DNA from: Vulcanimicrobiota bacterium
GTDB lineage: Bacteria; Vulcanimicrobiota; Vulcanimicrobiia; Vulcanimicrobiales; Vulcanimicrobiaceae
NCBI GenBank assembly: GCA_003161435.1
Contig: PMOS01000002.1
Coordinates: 28,383 to 92,382, forward strand
Direction of reading: 5' to 3'
DNA: 64,000 nucleotides
Below the pieces are notes generated by a model. It was given only the letters and a program-made list of their open reading frames with translations, made no database searches and was not told the DNA's origin. Both the position numbers and the translations under genes were made by a program. Below are positions 49,343 to 58,066 of the stretch, one piece after another. Positions within the stretch are counted from its first letter, which is position 1; every line of letters begins with the position of its first letter.

Positions 49343-50608
49343 TTACGGATAGCCGAGTTTGCAAACTTTTTCTTTCTCGGCGATCGTCTGCTCGATGCTC
49401 TCCGCCGGCTGCATGTCGATGACGTCGAAGAGGTCGTACTTGTCGCCGGGAGTTCCGTTCGGCCGGATCTGCGCGAGCCACATCGGCCACATCAGCTGGT
49501 GGTCTTCCTTACGATAATACGCCGGCCCGTTGAAGATCGACGTGAAGCGAGCACCTTCGATCGCGTGCGCGATCTTGACGGCGTCGAGCGACTTCGCCTC
49601 GGCGATCCCCGTCAGCATCCGGTCGATCGTGACGTAGCCGAAGCAATTGCGCGCCGTCGGAGGTTTGCCGAACTGCTTGGTGCTCTGCGCGACGAACTCG
49701 TGCGCAACGGTGTTGCCCTTGCCTAGGGTCAAATCGCTCTTGTAGTACCATTCGATGCCCCAGTATCCGGCACGCGAATCGGGCGCGAGACCCAGCAGCG
49801 GCTCGATCTCCACCTGCGGTCCGCCGACCGGATACTTCTTGAGCAAGCCGAACTGGTTCATCTGCTTGAGGCAGTTCGTGTAGTCGTCACCCTGCACGAG
49901 CACGATCACGAGGTCGGGCTTGGCGGCATCGATCTTGGTGAGGTACGAGCTGAAATCGGTGGTGCCGAGCGGTGTGAGCTCGTTGCCGACGATCGTTCCG
50001 CCGACCTTCGCGAGGACGTCCTTGTACCCGGTTTCGAGCGCATGGCCGAATGCATAGTCGGGCGTGATCAAGAACCAGCGCTTGCCGAATTTCTTCGCGA
50101 GCGAATACCCGGTGGCATGGGTTTCCATCCAGGTGCTGTGGCAGGTTCGAAAGACGTTCCAGTGGCAGCTCGCGCCGGTGACAGCGTCACTGTGCCCGCC
50201 GGAATCGATGAAGAGCATCCCGGCGCTGTTCGCCACGCCGGCGACCGAGAGTGAGACGGCGCTGTTGACCGTGCCGCCGAGGGCGGCGACCTTGTCCTGG
50301 TTGATCAGCTTGTGCGCCTTCTGCGCGGCGACGCCTGGATCGTTCTGGCAGTCTTCCTTGACGAGTTCGACCTTGCGGCCCATCACGCCACCGCGCCTGT
50401 TCCAGGCGTCGACGGCCATTTGGAACCCAGCGGTTTCGTTCTCCGCCGGTCCCGCGTATACGCCGGTGTATTCTTCGACGATTCCGATCTTGAGCGTGTC
50501 GGCGGCCTCGCCGATGCGCGGCAGATAGGCGGGGATACCGAAGGCCGCAGCGGTGCCGGCCCCGGCAAGTGTGACAAACGTGCGACGATTGATGGATGGT
50601 CGGCTCAT
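49343..50608 (-). CDS. LivK-type binding protein with twin-arginine signal (set 2)
   Basis: 421 residues. The N-terminus NRRTFVTLAGAGTAAAFG is a twin-arginine (Tat) type signal, so the protein may be exported folded. The mature part is a type I periplasmic fold: LKIGIVEEYTGVYAGPAENETAGF, then VELVKEDCQNDPGVAAQKAHKLINQDKV. Motifs differ from set 1, pointing to another ligand. GAGGAGC sits 6 bp before the ATG. It heads the operon binding protein-H-M-G-F and continues into glycosidase-like, dehydrogenase, dioxygenase and YihY genes. Confidence 0.9.
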   Translation of the reverse strand: MSRPSINRRTFVTLAGAGTAAAFGIPAYLPRIGEAADTLKIGIVEEYTGVYAGPAENETAGFQMAVDAWNRRGGVMGRKVELVKEDCQNDPGVAAQKAHKLINQDKVAALGGTVNSAVSLSVAGVANSAGMLFIDSGGHSDAVTGASCHWNVFRTCHSTWMETHATGYSLAKKFGKRWFLITPDYAFGHALETGYKDVLAKVGGTIVGNELTPLGTTDFSSYLTKIDAAKPDLVIVLVQGDDYTNCLKQMNQFGLLKKYPVGGPQVEIEPLLGLAPDSRAGYWGIEWYYKSDLTLGKGNTVAHEFVAQSTKQFGKPPTARNCFGYVTIDRMLTGIAEAKSLDAVKIAHAIEGARFTSIFNGPAYYRKEDHQLMWPMWLAQIRPNGTPGDKYDLFDVIDMQPAESIEQTIAEKEKVCKLGYP

Positions 50609-50654
50609 GGAAGCTCCTCTCGAACGCCGTTTCGGGTCGTGGTGGCCCGTGGCT

Positions 50655-50692
50655 AGGGGGAGCCCATTAAGACTTATGTCGTCTCCCCCCCT
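50655..50692. promoter_or_regulatory. Inverted repeat in the liv2/citrate synthase divergent region
   Basis: AGGGGGAG (50655-50662) and its near complement CTCCCCCCCT (50683-50692) flank a 20 bp A/T-richer core. The site lies between the divergent starts of the binding-protein and citrate synthase genes (164 bp gap), so it is a candidate operator or RNA hairpin. No other structure is seen in this gap. Confidence 0.4.
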
Positions 50693-50772
50693 GCGGAACG
50701 CAAGAAAAGTCGCGGCGCGTTCCCGATCAGTCCGTGGGGAGAAGGGCCGGACATCGAGAATCTTGGCACGTT

Positions 50773-51969
50773 ATGCCGTCCACCGTGGTCAACCCGGGTC
50801 TCGAAGGGATCGTCGTCGGCGAGACCGTGCTTAGCAACGTCGAGGGGGAGGTTGGGCGGCTCACGTACCGCGGCTACGACATCCACGACCTCGCGGAGCG
50901 CGCCAACTACGAAGAGGTCGTCCACCTGCTGCTCTTCGGCCGGCTGCCGACGCACGAGGAGCTCGACGCGCTCAACGCGCGTTTGGCGGCGCGCCGCGCG
51001 CTGCCGAACGGGCTGCTCGCGATGATGCACGCGATCCCGCGCGACGCCTGGCCGATGGACGTGCTGCGCACCGGCGTCTCCGCCATCGCGCACTTCGTCC
51101 CTCACCGCCCCGACGGCTCGCATGAGACCTCGGTCGACACCGCGATCGACCTGATCGCGAAGGTGCCGACGATCGTGGCGACGTGGGATCGCATGCGTCG
51201 CCGCCTCGAACCGATCGCGCCCGATCCCAAGCTCACGACCGCTGCGAACTTCCTCTACATGCGGACCGGCGAACAGCCCATTCCCGAGGCGGAGAAGGCG
51301 CTCGACACCTATCTGATCCTGCTCGCCGATCATTCGTACAACGCGTCGACCTTCTCGGCGCGGGTGACCGCCTCGACCGGCGCCGACATCTACTGCTCGA
51401 TCACCGCGGCGGTCGCGACGCTCGCCGGCGACCTGCACGGCGGCGCGCCGAGCAAGGTCATGACGATGCTCGAGGAGATCGGTCTGCCCGAGAAGGCCGA
51501 ACCGTACGTGCGCGATCTGCTGGCGCGGCACGAGAAGATCATGGGGATGGGGCACCGCGAGTACAAGATTCGCGATCCGCGCGCCGCGCAGCTCGAGCAG
51601 ATGGCCAAGAACCTCACCGAGAAGTCGCACACGAAGTGGTATCTGATCGCGCGCGCACTCGAGGACGCGTCGCAAACGGTGCTGCACGAGCAGAAACCCG
51701 GCAAGCGCATCTACGCGAACGTCGAGTTCTATACGGCGCCCACGCTGTCGAGCCTCGGCATTCCGTCCGACGAGTTCACCTGCATGTTCGCTTGCGGGCG
51801 GATCTCCGGGTGGGCGGCGCACGTCCTCGAGCAATTCGCGCACAACCGGCTGATCCGACCGCAAGCGACCTACGTGGGACCGGACGTTCACCCGTATGAG
51901 CCGATCGCGCAGCGCCACGCCCAACCGGGCCCGAACGGCAACGGCGCCGCGACGCCGGCGACCGGCTGA
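50773..51969 (+). CDS. Citrate synthase family enzyme
   Basis: 398 residues from ATG 50773 (a GTG at 50734 is possible). It has LRTGVSAI, the NFLYMRTGEQP stretch and the first catalytic His in ADHSYNASTFSARV. These are followed by GDLHGGAPSKV and GMGHREYKIRDPR with a second conserved His, then GRISGWAAHVLEQ. The catalytic Asp expected in the 'NVDFY' motif is Glu here (NVEFYTAP). It condenses acetyl-CoA with oxaloacetate, or propionyl-CoA in the methylcitrate branch; these cannot be told apart. hisB follows 7 bp after its stop. Confidence 0.88.
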   Translation: MPSTVVNPGLEGIVVGETVLSNVEGEVGRLTYRGYDIHDLAERANYEEVVHLLLFGRLPTHEELDALNARLAARRALPNGLLAMMHAIPRDAWPMDVLRTGVSAIAHFVPHRPDGSHETSVDTAIDLIAKVPTIVATWDRMRRRLEPIAPDPKLTTAANFLYMRTGEQPIPEAEKALDTYLILLADHSYNASTFSARVTASTGADIYCSITAAVATLAGDLHGGAPSKVMTMLEEIGLPEKAEPYVRDLLARHEKIMGMGHREYKIRDPRAAQLEQMAKNLTEKSHTKWYLIARALEDASQTVLHEQKPGKRIYANVEFYTAPTLSSLGIPSDEFTCMFACGRISGWAAHVLEQFAHNRLIRPQATYVGPDVHPYEPIAQRHAQPGPNGNGAATPATG

Positions 51970-51976
51970 GCACACC

Positions 51977-52576
51977 ATGACGGCTGAGCGGCGCGCGCAC
52001 GTTCGGCGCGAGACGAAGGAGACGCGGATCGATTTGCGGCTCGCGCTCGACGGCGGACCGGTTTCGATCGAAACCGACGTCGACTTCTTCGATCACATGC
52101 TCGGCGCGCTCGCGACGCACGCGGGCCTCGGTTTCGAGCTCGTCGCGCACGGCGACGGGATGGACCATCACCATCTCGTCGAGGATGTCGGAATCGCGCT
52201 CGGCCGCGCCGTCGACGAAGCGCTCGGCGACAAACGAGGCATCGTGCGGTTCGGCTCGATCGCCGTTCCGCTCGACGACGCGCTCGTGCAGTGCGCGGTC
52301 GATCTGAGCGGCCGTTCGTGGCTGAACTACGACGTGCCGCTGTCGGTTCCGTCGCTCGGTGCGCTGCCCACCGAGCTCGTCCCGCACTTCTTTCGCAGCG
52401 TCGTCGAGCACGGCAAGTTCAACCTGCACCTGCTGCGCTGGGCCGGGACCAACAACCATCACCTGTGCGAGGCGACGTTCAAAGCGTTCGCGCGCGCGTT
52501 CGCCCAAGCCAAGGTCGTCACGAGCTCCGACCAGATCCCGTCGACGAAAGGCGCGTTGACCGAAGGAGCGGCTTAG
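51977..52576 (+). CDS. hisB: Imidazoleglycerol-phosphate dehydratase HisB
   Basis: 199 residues, monofunctional size. It carries the duplicated His/Glu metal motifs: DFFDHMLGALATHAGL, then GDGMDHHHLVEDVGIALG, and in the second half RSVVEHGKFNLHLLRWAGTNNHHLCEATFKAFARA. It performs the sixth step of histidine synthesis. The gene stands apart from hisH and hisA, which lie 7 kb downstream, and is paired with citrate synthase instead. Confidence 0.95.
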   Translation: MTAERRAHVRRETKETRIDLRLALDGGPVSIETDVDFFDHMLGALATHAGLGFELVAHGDGMDHHHLVEDVGIALGRAVDEALGDKRGIVRFGSIAVPLDDALVQCAVDLSGRSWLNYDVPLSVPSLGALPTELVPHFFRSVVEHGKFNLHLLRWAGTNNHHLCEATFKAFARAFAQAKVVTSSDQIPSTKGALTEGAA

Positions 52577-52607
52577 TGTGTGTTCGGCCCTTCGGGCCGA
52601 GCCACAC
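52577..52607. terminator. Hairpin between convergent hisB and HdeD-like genes
   Basis: Immediately after the hisB stop, CGGCCC-TTC-GGGCCG (52585-52599) is framed by GTGTG/CACAC arms (52576-52580 and 52603-52607). There is no T tract, so it may slow or end transcription from both sides only weakly. Confidence 0.45.
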
Positions 52608-52618
52608 TCGCGTTCGGC

Positions 52619-53218
52619 TTACGGCCGATCCGCAGTATTGCTGCGCGCGGCCTCGGTGTCGCGGACTGCGCGCAAGAGCATGAAGCCGAACGTCACGAAG
52701 AGCCCGCCGACGACGACCGCATAGGCGCCGAACACGTAGAGGATCCCGACGATGCTCAAGTCGGTCCAGTCGAGCACCGCGATCCCCGCGCAACACGAGA
52801 GCAGCCCGACGGCGCCGATCATCCAGGCCAGCGCGGGGACGCGCGGCATCAGCACGGCGGCGCCGATCTCGAGCACGCCGGTGGCGATCGCCCAATTCGA
52901 GACGATGACGATCAGCGTCGCGGTGGTCGGCGCCCAGACGATAAGGGCGAAGGCGACGATCGCGTCGACCAAACCGTCGGCGCCGAACAGCACGCGCGAG
53001 CGGCGCGGGATCGAAAGGGTGAAGGCGAGTGTGACCGCGAGCAGGCCGTCGAGGACCAAGTAGCCGACCAGCAGCGCTTTGCCGACCGCCGCCGAGATCG
53101 TCACCGCCGCGATCCCCGCTGCGACGGCGATGAGCCCGCGCAGCATCAGGGCATACCAGCGGCGCCGGCCGGTGGGCGTGAATCCCAATCCCATGCCGCC
53201 GGGAGTTCGCGCCGTCAC
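52619..53218 (-). CDS. HdeD-like/DUF308 membrane protein
   Basis: 199 residues from GTG 53218 (GTGA overlap with the PP2C gene); ATG 53194 is the alternative. Six membrane helices appear in paired repeats (e.g. LRGLIAVAAGIAAVTIS, VLDGLLAVTLAFTLS, ADGLVDAIVAFALIVWAP, LEIGAAVLMP), the layout of the HdeD acid-resistance family. The role in other bacteria is poorly known but linked to acid stress, which fits the stress-signalling neighbours and the KGG proteins. Confidence 0.8.
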   Translation of the reverse strand: MTARTPGGMGLGFTPTGRRRWYALMLRGLIAVAAGIAAVTISAAVGKALLVGYLVLDGLLAVTLAFTLSIPRRSRVLFGADGLVDAIVAFALIVWAPTTATLIVIVSNWAIATGVLEIGAAVLMPRVPALAWMIGAVGLLSCCAGIAVLDWTDLSIVGILYVFGAYAVVVGGLFVTFGFMLLRAVRDTEAARSNTADRP

Positions 53219-55575
53219 GCCGCGCGCGCCTTGCGGGTCACCGGCAGGACCGCGCGCACGTGGGTGCCCTGACGCGACGCGTTGACGTTGACCCGGCGAG
53301 AGAGCGCGTCGACGATGAAGAAGCCGCGTCCGTTCTCGCTCATGCCGTCCTCGGGGAGGTGCAGCGACGGCGCGAATCCCCGCCCGCGGTCGAGCACGTG
53401 CAGCACCAGGTCGGAACCCTGCCATTCGGCGCGCATCTCGATCGGACCGGGCGCGTGGCGTACGACGTTGCCGACGAGCTCACCGAAGATCACCGTCGCG
53501 CTGTACACGTCGCCGTCGGCGACGTTCTCGAGCCAGCGGCCGAACGCGCCGCGGGCCGGTTCGGCTTCCATCGCGTCGGGCGCTTCGAACGTCCAGCCTT
53601 CGCGGCGTCCGAACGCCAGCGTGATCACCGCGACGTCGTCGTGCACGCGGCGGCCGGCCAGCACCGCGTCGCGCAGATAGCGTGCCGGGTTGGTCGATGC
53701 GTACGCCGCTTCATCGCGCAGCGCTTCGAGGATCAGCCGCTCGCCCTCGATCGGATCGCGGTCGAACTCGGTCAAACCGTCGGTGTACATCGCGATCAGC
53801 GAACCGTAGGCCAGCGGCGCCGCTTCGACGCGGGGCAGCGTGTTGGCGGGCCACGTTCCGAGCGGCGGCGCAGGCTCGACGTTGAGCAGCCGGGTGCGTC
53901 CGGACAGCGGCAGCCGCAACGCGGCCGGCGGATGGCCGGCGCTCGCATACCGAATGCGCGATTCGCGGATGTCCATGATCGCCACGAACGCGGTCGCCGT
54001 GAGATCGGGGTTCTCTGCTTTGAGCGCGGCGTCGACGGCTTTGAGGATCTCGGCCGGCTCCTGTCCGCGTTGCGCGGCGAAGCGAATTCCATGACGGATC
54101 AGCGACATCGTCGCCGCAGCGTTCACGCCTTTGCCGATCACGTCACCGACCGAGAGCACGAGACGCCATGGCGAGATCTCGAATGCGTCGTACCAGTCGC
54201 CGCCGACGTTGACGCCGACTTCGGCAGCCTGATAGATCGCCTTGATCTCGATCCCCGGTGGCGCGGGGAGACGGCTCGGCAGTGCCGATGCCTGAAACGT
54301 CTCGGCCAGGCGGCGTTCGCTCTCGCGCGTCTGCGCGCCGTCCATCGCCCCGGAGAGCCGGCCGGCGAGCAGTTGCGCCGTGCGCAGGTCTTGCGCGTCG
54401 AACGGCCGGCTGCTGTCGTAACGCGCGAGGTGGAGTGCGCCGAAGGCCTGCCCGCGCGCGCTGAGTGGTGCGATGATGACCGAGCTCGTGCCGAGCCGAT
54501 CGAGCAACGCGAGGTGGCCTTCGTCCTGTGCGATCGCAGCCCGCTCGGCGTCGGCGACGTGCTCGATCAAGCGCGCTTCGTCGCGGGTCATCACCACGCG
54601 CACCGGATCCGTCGCGCGCGGCGGATAGCGCCGGAGCATCGGCCGAATCGTGCGCTCGCGCTCGGCGTCGCGCGAGCCCAGCACCGAGATCTCCATGCGC
54701 CCGTCGGCGCCCGGGCGATAGATCGTGCACGTCTCGGCCAGCTCGCGCACGGCGAGCTCGCTGACCGCGGCGAGGGTCGCGTCGATCTCGCGTTCGCTCG
54801 CGATGATCGCGGTCGCGTCGAGCAAGAGCGCCATCGCGTCCTCGGAGCGCTTGCGCTCTTCGATGTCGGTCGCGCTGCCGAACCAGCGAATCGGCGTTCC
54901 GCCGGCGTCGCGCATCGGCTCGGCGCGCGCGAGGTACCAGCGATATGCACCGTCGTGCCGGCGCAGCCGGTACTGGAACTCGAAGCTCGTGCCGTGGGCG
55001 AGCGCGTACGCGTACGCGTCGCGCGCCGGCGACGCGTCGTCGGGATGCAGGACGCGCGCCCAGTCGATCCCGGTCTGAGGGTCGGGCGTGACGCCGGTGA
55101 AGTCGATCATCCGCCGGTTCCAGAACTCGACCAAACCGTCGGGACGCGACACCCAGATCAGCTGCGGTGCCGTCTCCACGAAGCCGCGCATCCACTCCGC
55201 ACTCTCGCGCAAGCCGTCGATGTCGACGCCGGTTCCGACCCAGCGCGTGACGGCGCCCGCGGCATCGTGCAGCGGCGCGATGCGCCCCAAGAACCAGCGG
55301 TAGCGATCGTCGCGGCCGCGCAGCCGGAACTCCACCTCGCACGGCTCTTTCGTTGCGAACGCTGCGTTCCAGCGCGCCGTCACGGCGTCGCGGTCGTCGG
55401 GATGAACGAGGGCCACGCGATGCTCGTTCGCGAGCGCTTGCTCTTCGCTCAACCCCGTATAGTCGCGGAACTGCTGGTTGTTGTACTCGATGCTGCCGTC
55501 GGCGCGAACGACCCAGACGTGGTACGGCACGCCTTCGGCGATGGTTGCCGCCAGATCGGTGGGGTCGGTCGTCAC
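53215..55575 (-). CDS. PAS-PAS-GAF-PP2C phosphatase with C-terminal RsbW-like kinase domain
   Basis: 786 residues. PAS 1 (about 10-130, NQQFRDYTGLSEEQ...LVHPDDRD), PAS 2 (about 135-250, WNRRMIDFTG...LHPDDAS), GAF (about 260-410), SpoIIE-type PP2C (about 430-640: VGGDWYDAF, SVGDVIGKGVNAAATMS, SAGHPPAAL, MYTDGLTEFD, HDDVAVITLA) and an HATPase (about 650-780: GELVGNVVRHAPG, DRGRGFAP, GRGFFIVDALS). It unites a sensor, an anti-anti-sigma phosphatase and an anti-sigma-like kinase in one chain. The STAS gene just upstream is the likely substrate. No membrane segment, so a cytoplasmic light, redox or ligand sensor is expected. Confidence 0.92.
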   Translation of the reverse strand: MTTDPTDLAATIAEGVPYHVWVVRADGSIEYNNQQFRDYTGLSEEQALANEHRVALVHPDDRDAVTARWNAAFATKEPCEVEFRLRGRDDRYRWFLGRIAPLHDAAGAVTRWVGTGVDIDGLRESAEWMRGFVETAPQLIWVSRPDGLVEFWNRRMIDFTGVTPDPQTGIDWARVLHPDDASPARDAYAYALAHGTSFEFQYRLRRHDGAYRWYLARAEPMRDAGGTPIRWFGSATDIEERKRSEDAMALLLDATAIIASEREIDATLAAVSELAVRELAETCTIYRPGADGRMEISVLGSRDAERERTIRPMLRRYPPRATDPVRVVMTRDEARLIEHVADAERAAIAQDEGHLALLDRLGTSSVIIAPLSARGQAFGALHLARYDSSRPFDAQDLRTAQLLAGRLSGAMDGAQTRESERRLAETFQASALPSRLPAPPGIEIKAIYQAAEVGVNVGGDWYDAFEISPWRLVLSVGDVIGKGVNAAATMSLIRHGIRFAAQRGQEPAEILKAVDAALKAENPDLTATAFVAIMDIRESRIRYASAGHPPAALRLPLSGRTRLLNVEPAPPLGTWPANTLPRVEAAPLAYGSLIAMYTDGLTEFDRDPIEGERLILEALRDEAAYASTNPARYLRDAVLAGRRVHDDVAVITLAFGRREGWTFEAPDAMEAEPARGAFGRWLENVADGDVYSATVIFGELVGNVVRHAPGPIEMRAEWQGSDLVLHVLDRGRGFAPSLHLPEDGMSENGRGFFIVDALSRRVNVNASRQGTHVRAVLPVTRKARAA

Positions 55576-55622
55576 GGCGACTCTCTTATCGCCGCCCCGC
55601 CGAAGCGCCTACGCGTCCCCCG

Positions 55623-55901
55623 TCAGCCGAGCTCCTCACGCTTGGTGACGATACGGAACGACGTGCTGAACCCGACGATCTCGAGCGTCCGGCGAACGTT
55701 GGGCGACGCGACCACCAGCGCGACGGTGCCGACCCGGCGACGCAGCAAAGCCAGCTCGTTCAAAGCAGTGGAGTCGAGATAGGTCACGTCTGAAAGATCG
55801 ACCACGGCCGGGCCGTCGATCGACGCAAACTTCGCCCGCAAGCTCGAAACGTTGCTGAGGTCGAGCTCGCCGGCGAGACGCACCGACGCGAGACTCTCCA
55901 T
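55623..55901 (-). CDS. STAS-domain anti-sigma factor antagonist
   Basis: 92 residues from ATG 55901 behind GGGGAGAGG. A single STAS domain: AGELDLSNVSSLRAKF, then the phosphorylation loop VTYLDSTALNELALL in which the Ser of DST is the expected regulatory site, and ALVVASPNVRRTLEIVGF. It would be phosphorylated by an RsbW-like kinase and reset by the PP2C protein encoded 47 bp downstream. The longer track ORF starts upstream of the ribosome site. Confidence 0.9.
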   Translation of the reverse strand: MESLASVRLAGELDLSNVSSLRAKFASIDGPAVVDLSDVTYLDSTALNELALLRRRVGTVALVVASPNVRRTLEIVGFSTSFRIVTKREELG

Positions 55902-56007
55902 ACGAAGTCCTCTCCCCGATTGGGCCGATATCGTACCATCGGAGCACCGGCTTGTCAGTGCGATATGACGCACTTCTCATTTGGATTGCACAGCAACCCA
56001 ATGGAGG

Positions 56008-56861
56008 CTACGCGCAGGCGCGGTAGTAGCGGCGGGCTCGGCTCAGAATCTCGCCGGCGTAGTCCGGCAAGTTGTTGCGCAGCCAGAGAATGACGGCCTC
56101 GCCGCGCGGGACGACCCCCACGACGGCCGGTAGTTCGCTTTCATCAACGGGCGCAGCCCGTCGGCCCGGGTACCGAGAACGTCGGCCATCGCACGCTCGA
56201 TCGCGCTCTCGAGGTTCTGTTCGCCCCCGGTCGGCACGAGGTGCGTGTGCGCGCAAAGCACCTGGTCGATTCCGGCGACGTGAAAGTCGTCGCCGAACAC
56301 GTCGATCGGATAGGCGCAGTAGAGCTCGAGCCGCTCCTCGGCGAGAAGCTCGTTCCACAGCCCCTCGAGCGCGATCGCGGCGGATTCGTGACCGGCCTGC
56401 CACAAAACTCCGACCATCTCGCCGTAGGCGCGGATCGAACCCCCGTCACTCCGGACGCTCGCCAGTGCCCCATTGACGGTTTCACGGAACAGTCCGGGAT
56501 CCGGCCTGCCGGCGACGAGAAAACGAGCAAGCGTATCGTGCGCATCGAGCAGCAACAACCGAGCGTCGCGAACCGCCGCTCCGGAGTCGACGCCCAGGCG
56601 TTCGAGCTCCGCGGCGAAGGCTGCCGCGTGCGCGCCGCTGGCGATGACGACCAACCCGTCACCCCGTTGCCATCCTTCGTGCAGATAGCGTCCAACGCTG
56701 CGCGCCAGAGACAACTCATCCGCGTCGTAGAGTTGGACGAAGTGAGACGGCGCGGGCACCTGCGGCGCCGTTCCCGAGGTCAGGAGCTGGGACAAGGGCT
56801 CTCTCGCTTGGGACTGGTCGCCGCGTACGCAGCGGCGACGCTCACAGGAAACGTTGCCCAT
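56008..56861 (-). pseudogene. MEDS/DcmR-type sensory protein with a frameshift
   Basis: The 272-residue frame begins well: HFVQLYDADELSLARSVGRYL, DGLVVIASGAHAAAF, RLLLLDAHDTLARFL and YGEMVGVLWQAG are the MEDS (DcmR sensory) pattern. After MKANYRPSWG the frame turns to Arg/Ser/Pro nonsense. The overlapping -1 frame (56008-56403) continues with VVPRGEAVILWLRNNLPDY and a plausible helical end ERYYRA-like (SRARRYYRACA). The switch falls in a run of five C (56115-56119, five G in the coding sense); one more G restores the full protein of about 284 residues. Either a real inactivating change or a sequence error. It lies upstream of the STAS and PP2C genes, where MEDS proteins commonly act as partner sensors. 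Confidence 0.75.
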
Positions 56862-56916
56862 TCTACCAGCACTTTCACGCGAGTGCCAAGAAAATCTCAG
56901 AAGAGCCTAGCAAGCC

Positions 56917-58065
56917 TCAGCGCTGGGGTCGAATGCGGTAGATCGCGCCGGCCTGGTCCTCGCTGACGAACAGCGAGCCGTCGGTCCCGACGGCGACGCC
57001 GGTCGGGCGACACGTACGCGAGCCGTCGGCGTTCTGGCAGCCGCCCAGAAACTCGGTCCACTGTGCCGCTGGGTTCGACCAGTCGACCGGTTTGGCGGGG
57101 TCCGCGCCGCTGAACGGCAAGAACGCGACCCGCGGCGGCACCAGCGGCGTGTGCCAGGAACCGTGCAGCGCGACAAAGGCGCCGCCCCGGTATTTGGCCG
57201 GGAACACGTAGGGCCCGTGCGCGTCGAGCGGATAGAACGCGGCACCGATCGGCGTCTCGTAGGCCGGGAACACCGCCCGCGGCACGACGACGTTCGCGCA
57301 GCTCGCGGTGCCGATCGGCTTGCGGTCATCGTAGCAGATGAGCCAGCCGTAGTCGGGCGTTCCGGCGTGCGCCGTCACGTCGTCGAAGATCTCGTAGGGA
57401 TGACCGTGCTGGAGCTCGTCGCGGCCCGCGACACCGGCCCACACCGCGCCCGTCCCGGGCTGCACTGCGAGCGCGATCGCGTTGCGAATGTCGATTGCGC
57501 GTGCGTGCATGTTCGAACCGTCGGGTGCCATCGCTTGAATCGTCGCGCGAGTCGGGTCCTTCTCGGCGCACGCGTTGCACGATGAGCCGACGCTCGCGTA
57601 CAGCGTCCCTTTGCTGAGCACGACGGTTGTGGTCGAATGTCCGCCGCCGCCCCCGGTGCGGACGCTCGCGATCTTCTGCGGTTTCTCGCGCGCCGCACGG
57701 TCGCCGGTGCGATACGGCACGCGGTACACGCCGAACTGTCCGCCGGCATACAGCGTGTCGGCGCTCAGATAGACGCTCGCGACCGGTCGATCGTCGAACG
57801 TTGCGAACGTCTGCGGTGTGCCCGGGCTACCCTGCGCGTCGGGGACGACCACGATCGTGTTGCCCGACGTTCCGACGAACACGTCGCCGTTCGGCGCGAC
57901 GGCGAGCTCGCGCGCGCCGTGAACGGTTGCGATGCGCTGTGCGGTGAAGCCCGCCGGAACCTTGGCGCTCGTGTCCGCCGACGCGGCCGGTCGCACGAAC
58001 GACGACGCGAACACCGTGCCGCCGCCGATCGCTACGGCGAGCGCAACGAGCGCGCCCCGTGTCAA
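56917..58065 (-). CDS. Sorbosone dehydrogenase-like beta-propeller, copy 2
   Basis: About 382 residues from TTG 58065 (2 bp after the upstream stop). One N-terminal hydrophobic helix (signal or anchor) precedes a six-bladed propeller of the soluble glucose/sorbosone dehydrogenase type: RELAVAPNGDVFVGTSG, GGQFGVYRVPY, NAIALAVQPGTGAVWAGVAG, ALHGSWH, and TGVAVGTDGSLFVSED. It has a Cys pair in GSSCNACAEKDPTRAT shared with its tandem paralogue. Such proteins bind PQQ or act as scaffold propellers; PQQ-binding residues cannot be verified by eye. It is exported. Confidence 0.8.
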   Translation of the reverse strand: MTRGALVALAVAIGGGTVFASSFVRPAASADTSAKVPAGFTAQRIATVHGARELAVAPNGDVFVGTSGNTIVVVPDAQGSPGTPQTFATFDDRPVASVYLSADTLYAGGQFGVYRVPYRTGDRAAREKPQKIASVRTGGGGGHSTTTVVLSKGTLYASVGSSCNACAEKDPTRATIQAMAPDGSNMHARAIDIRNAIALAVQPGTGAVWAGVAGRDELQHGHPYEIFDDVTAHAGTPDYGWLICYDDRKPIGTASCANVVVPRAVFPAYETPIGAAFYPLDAHGPYVFPAKYRGGAFVALHGSWHTPLVPPRVAFLPFSGADPAKPVDWSNPAAQWTEFLGGCQNADGSRTCRPTGVAVGTDGSLFVSEDQAGAIYRIRPQR

Positions 58066-58066
58066 C

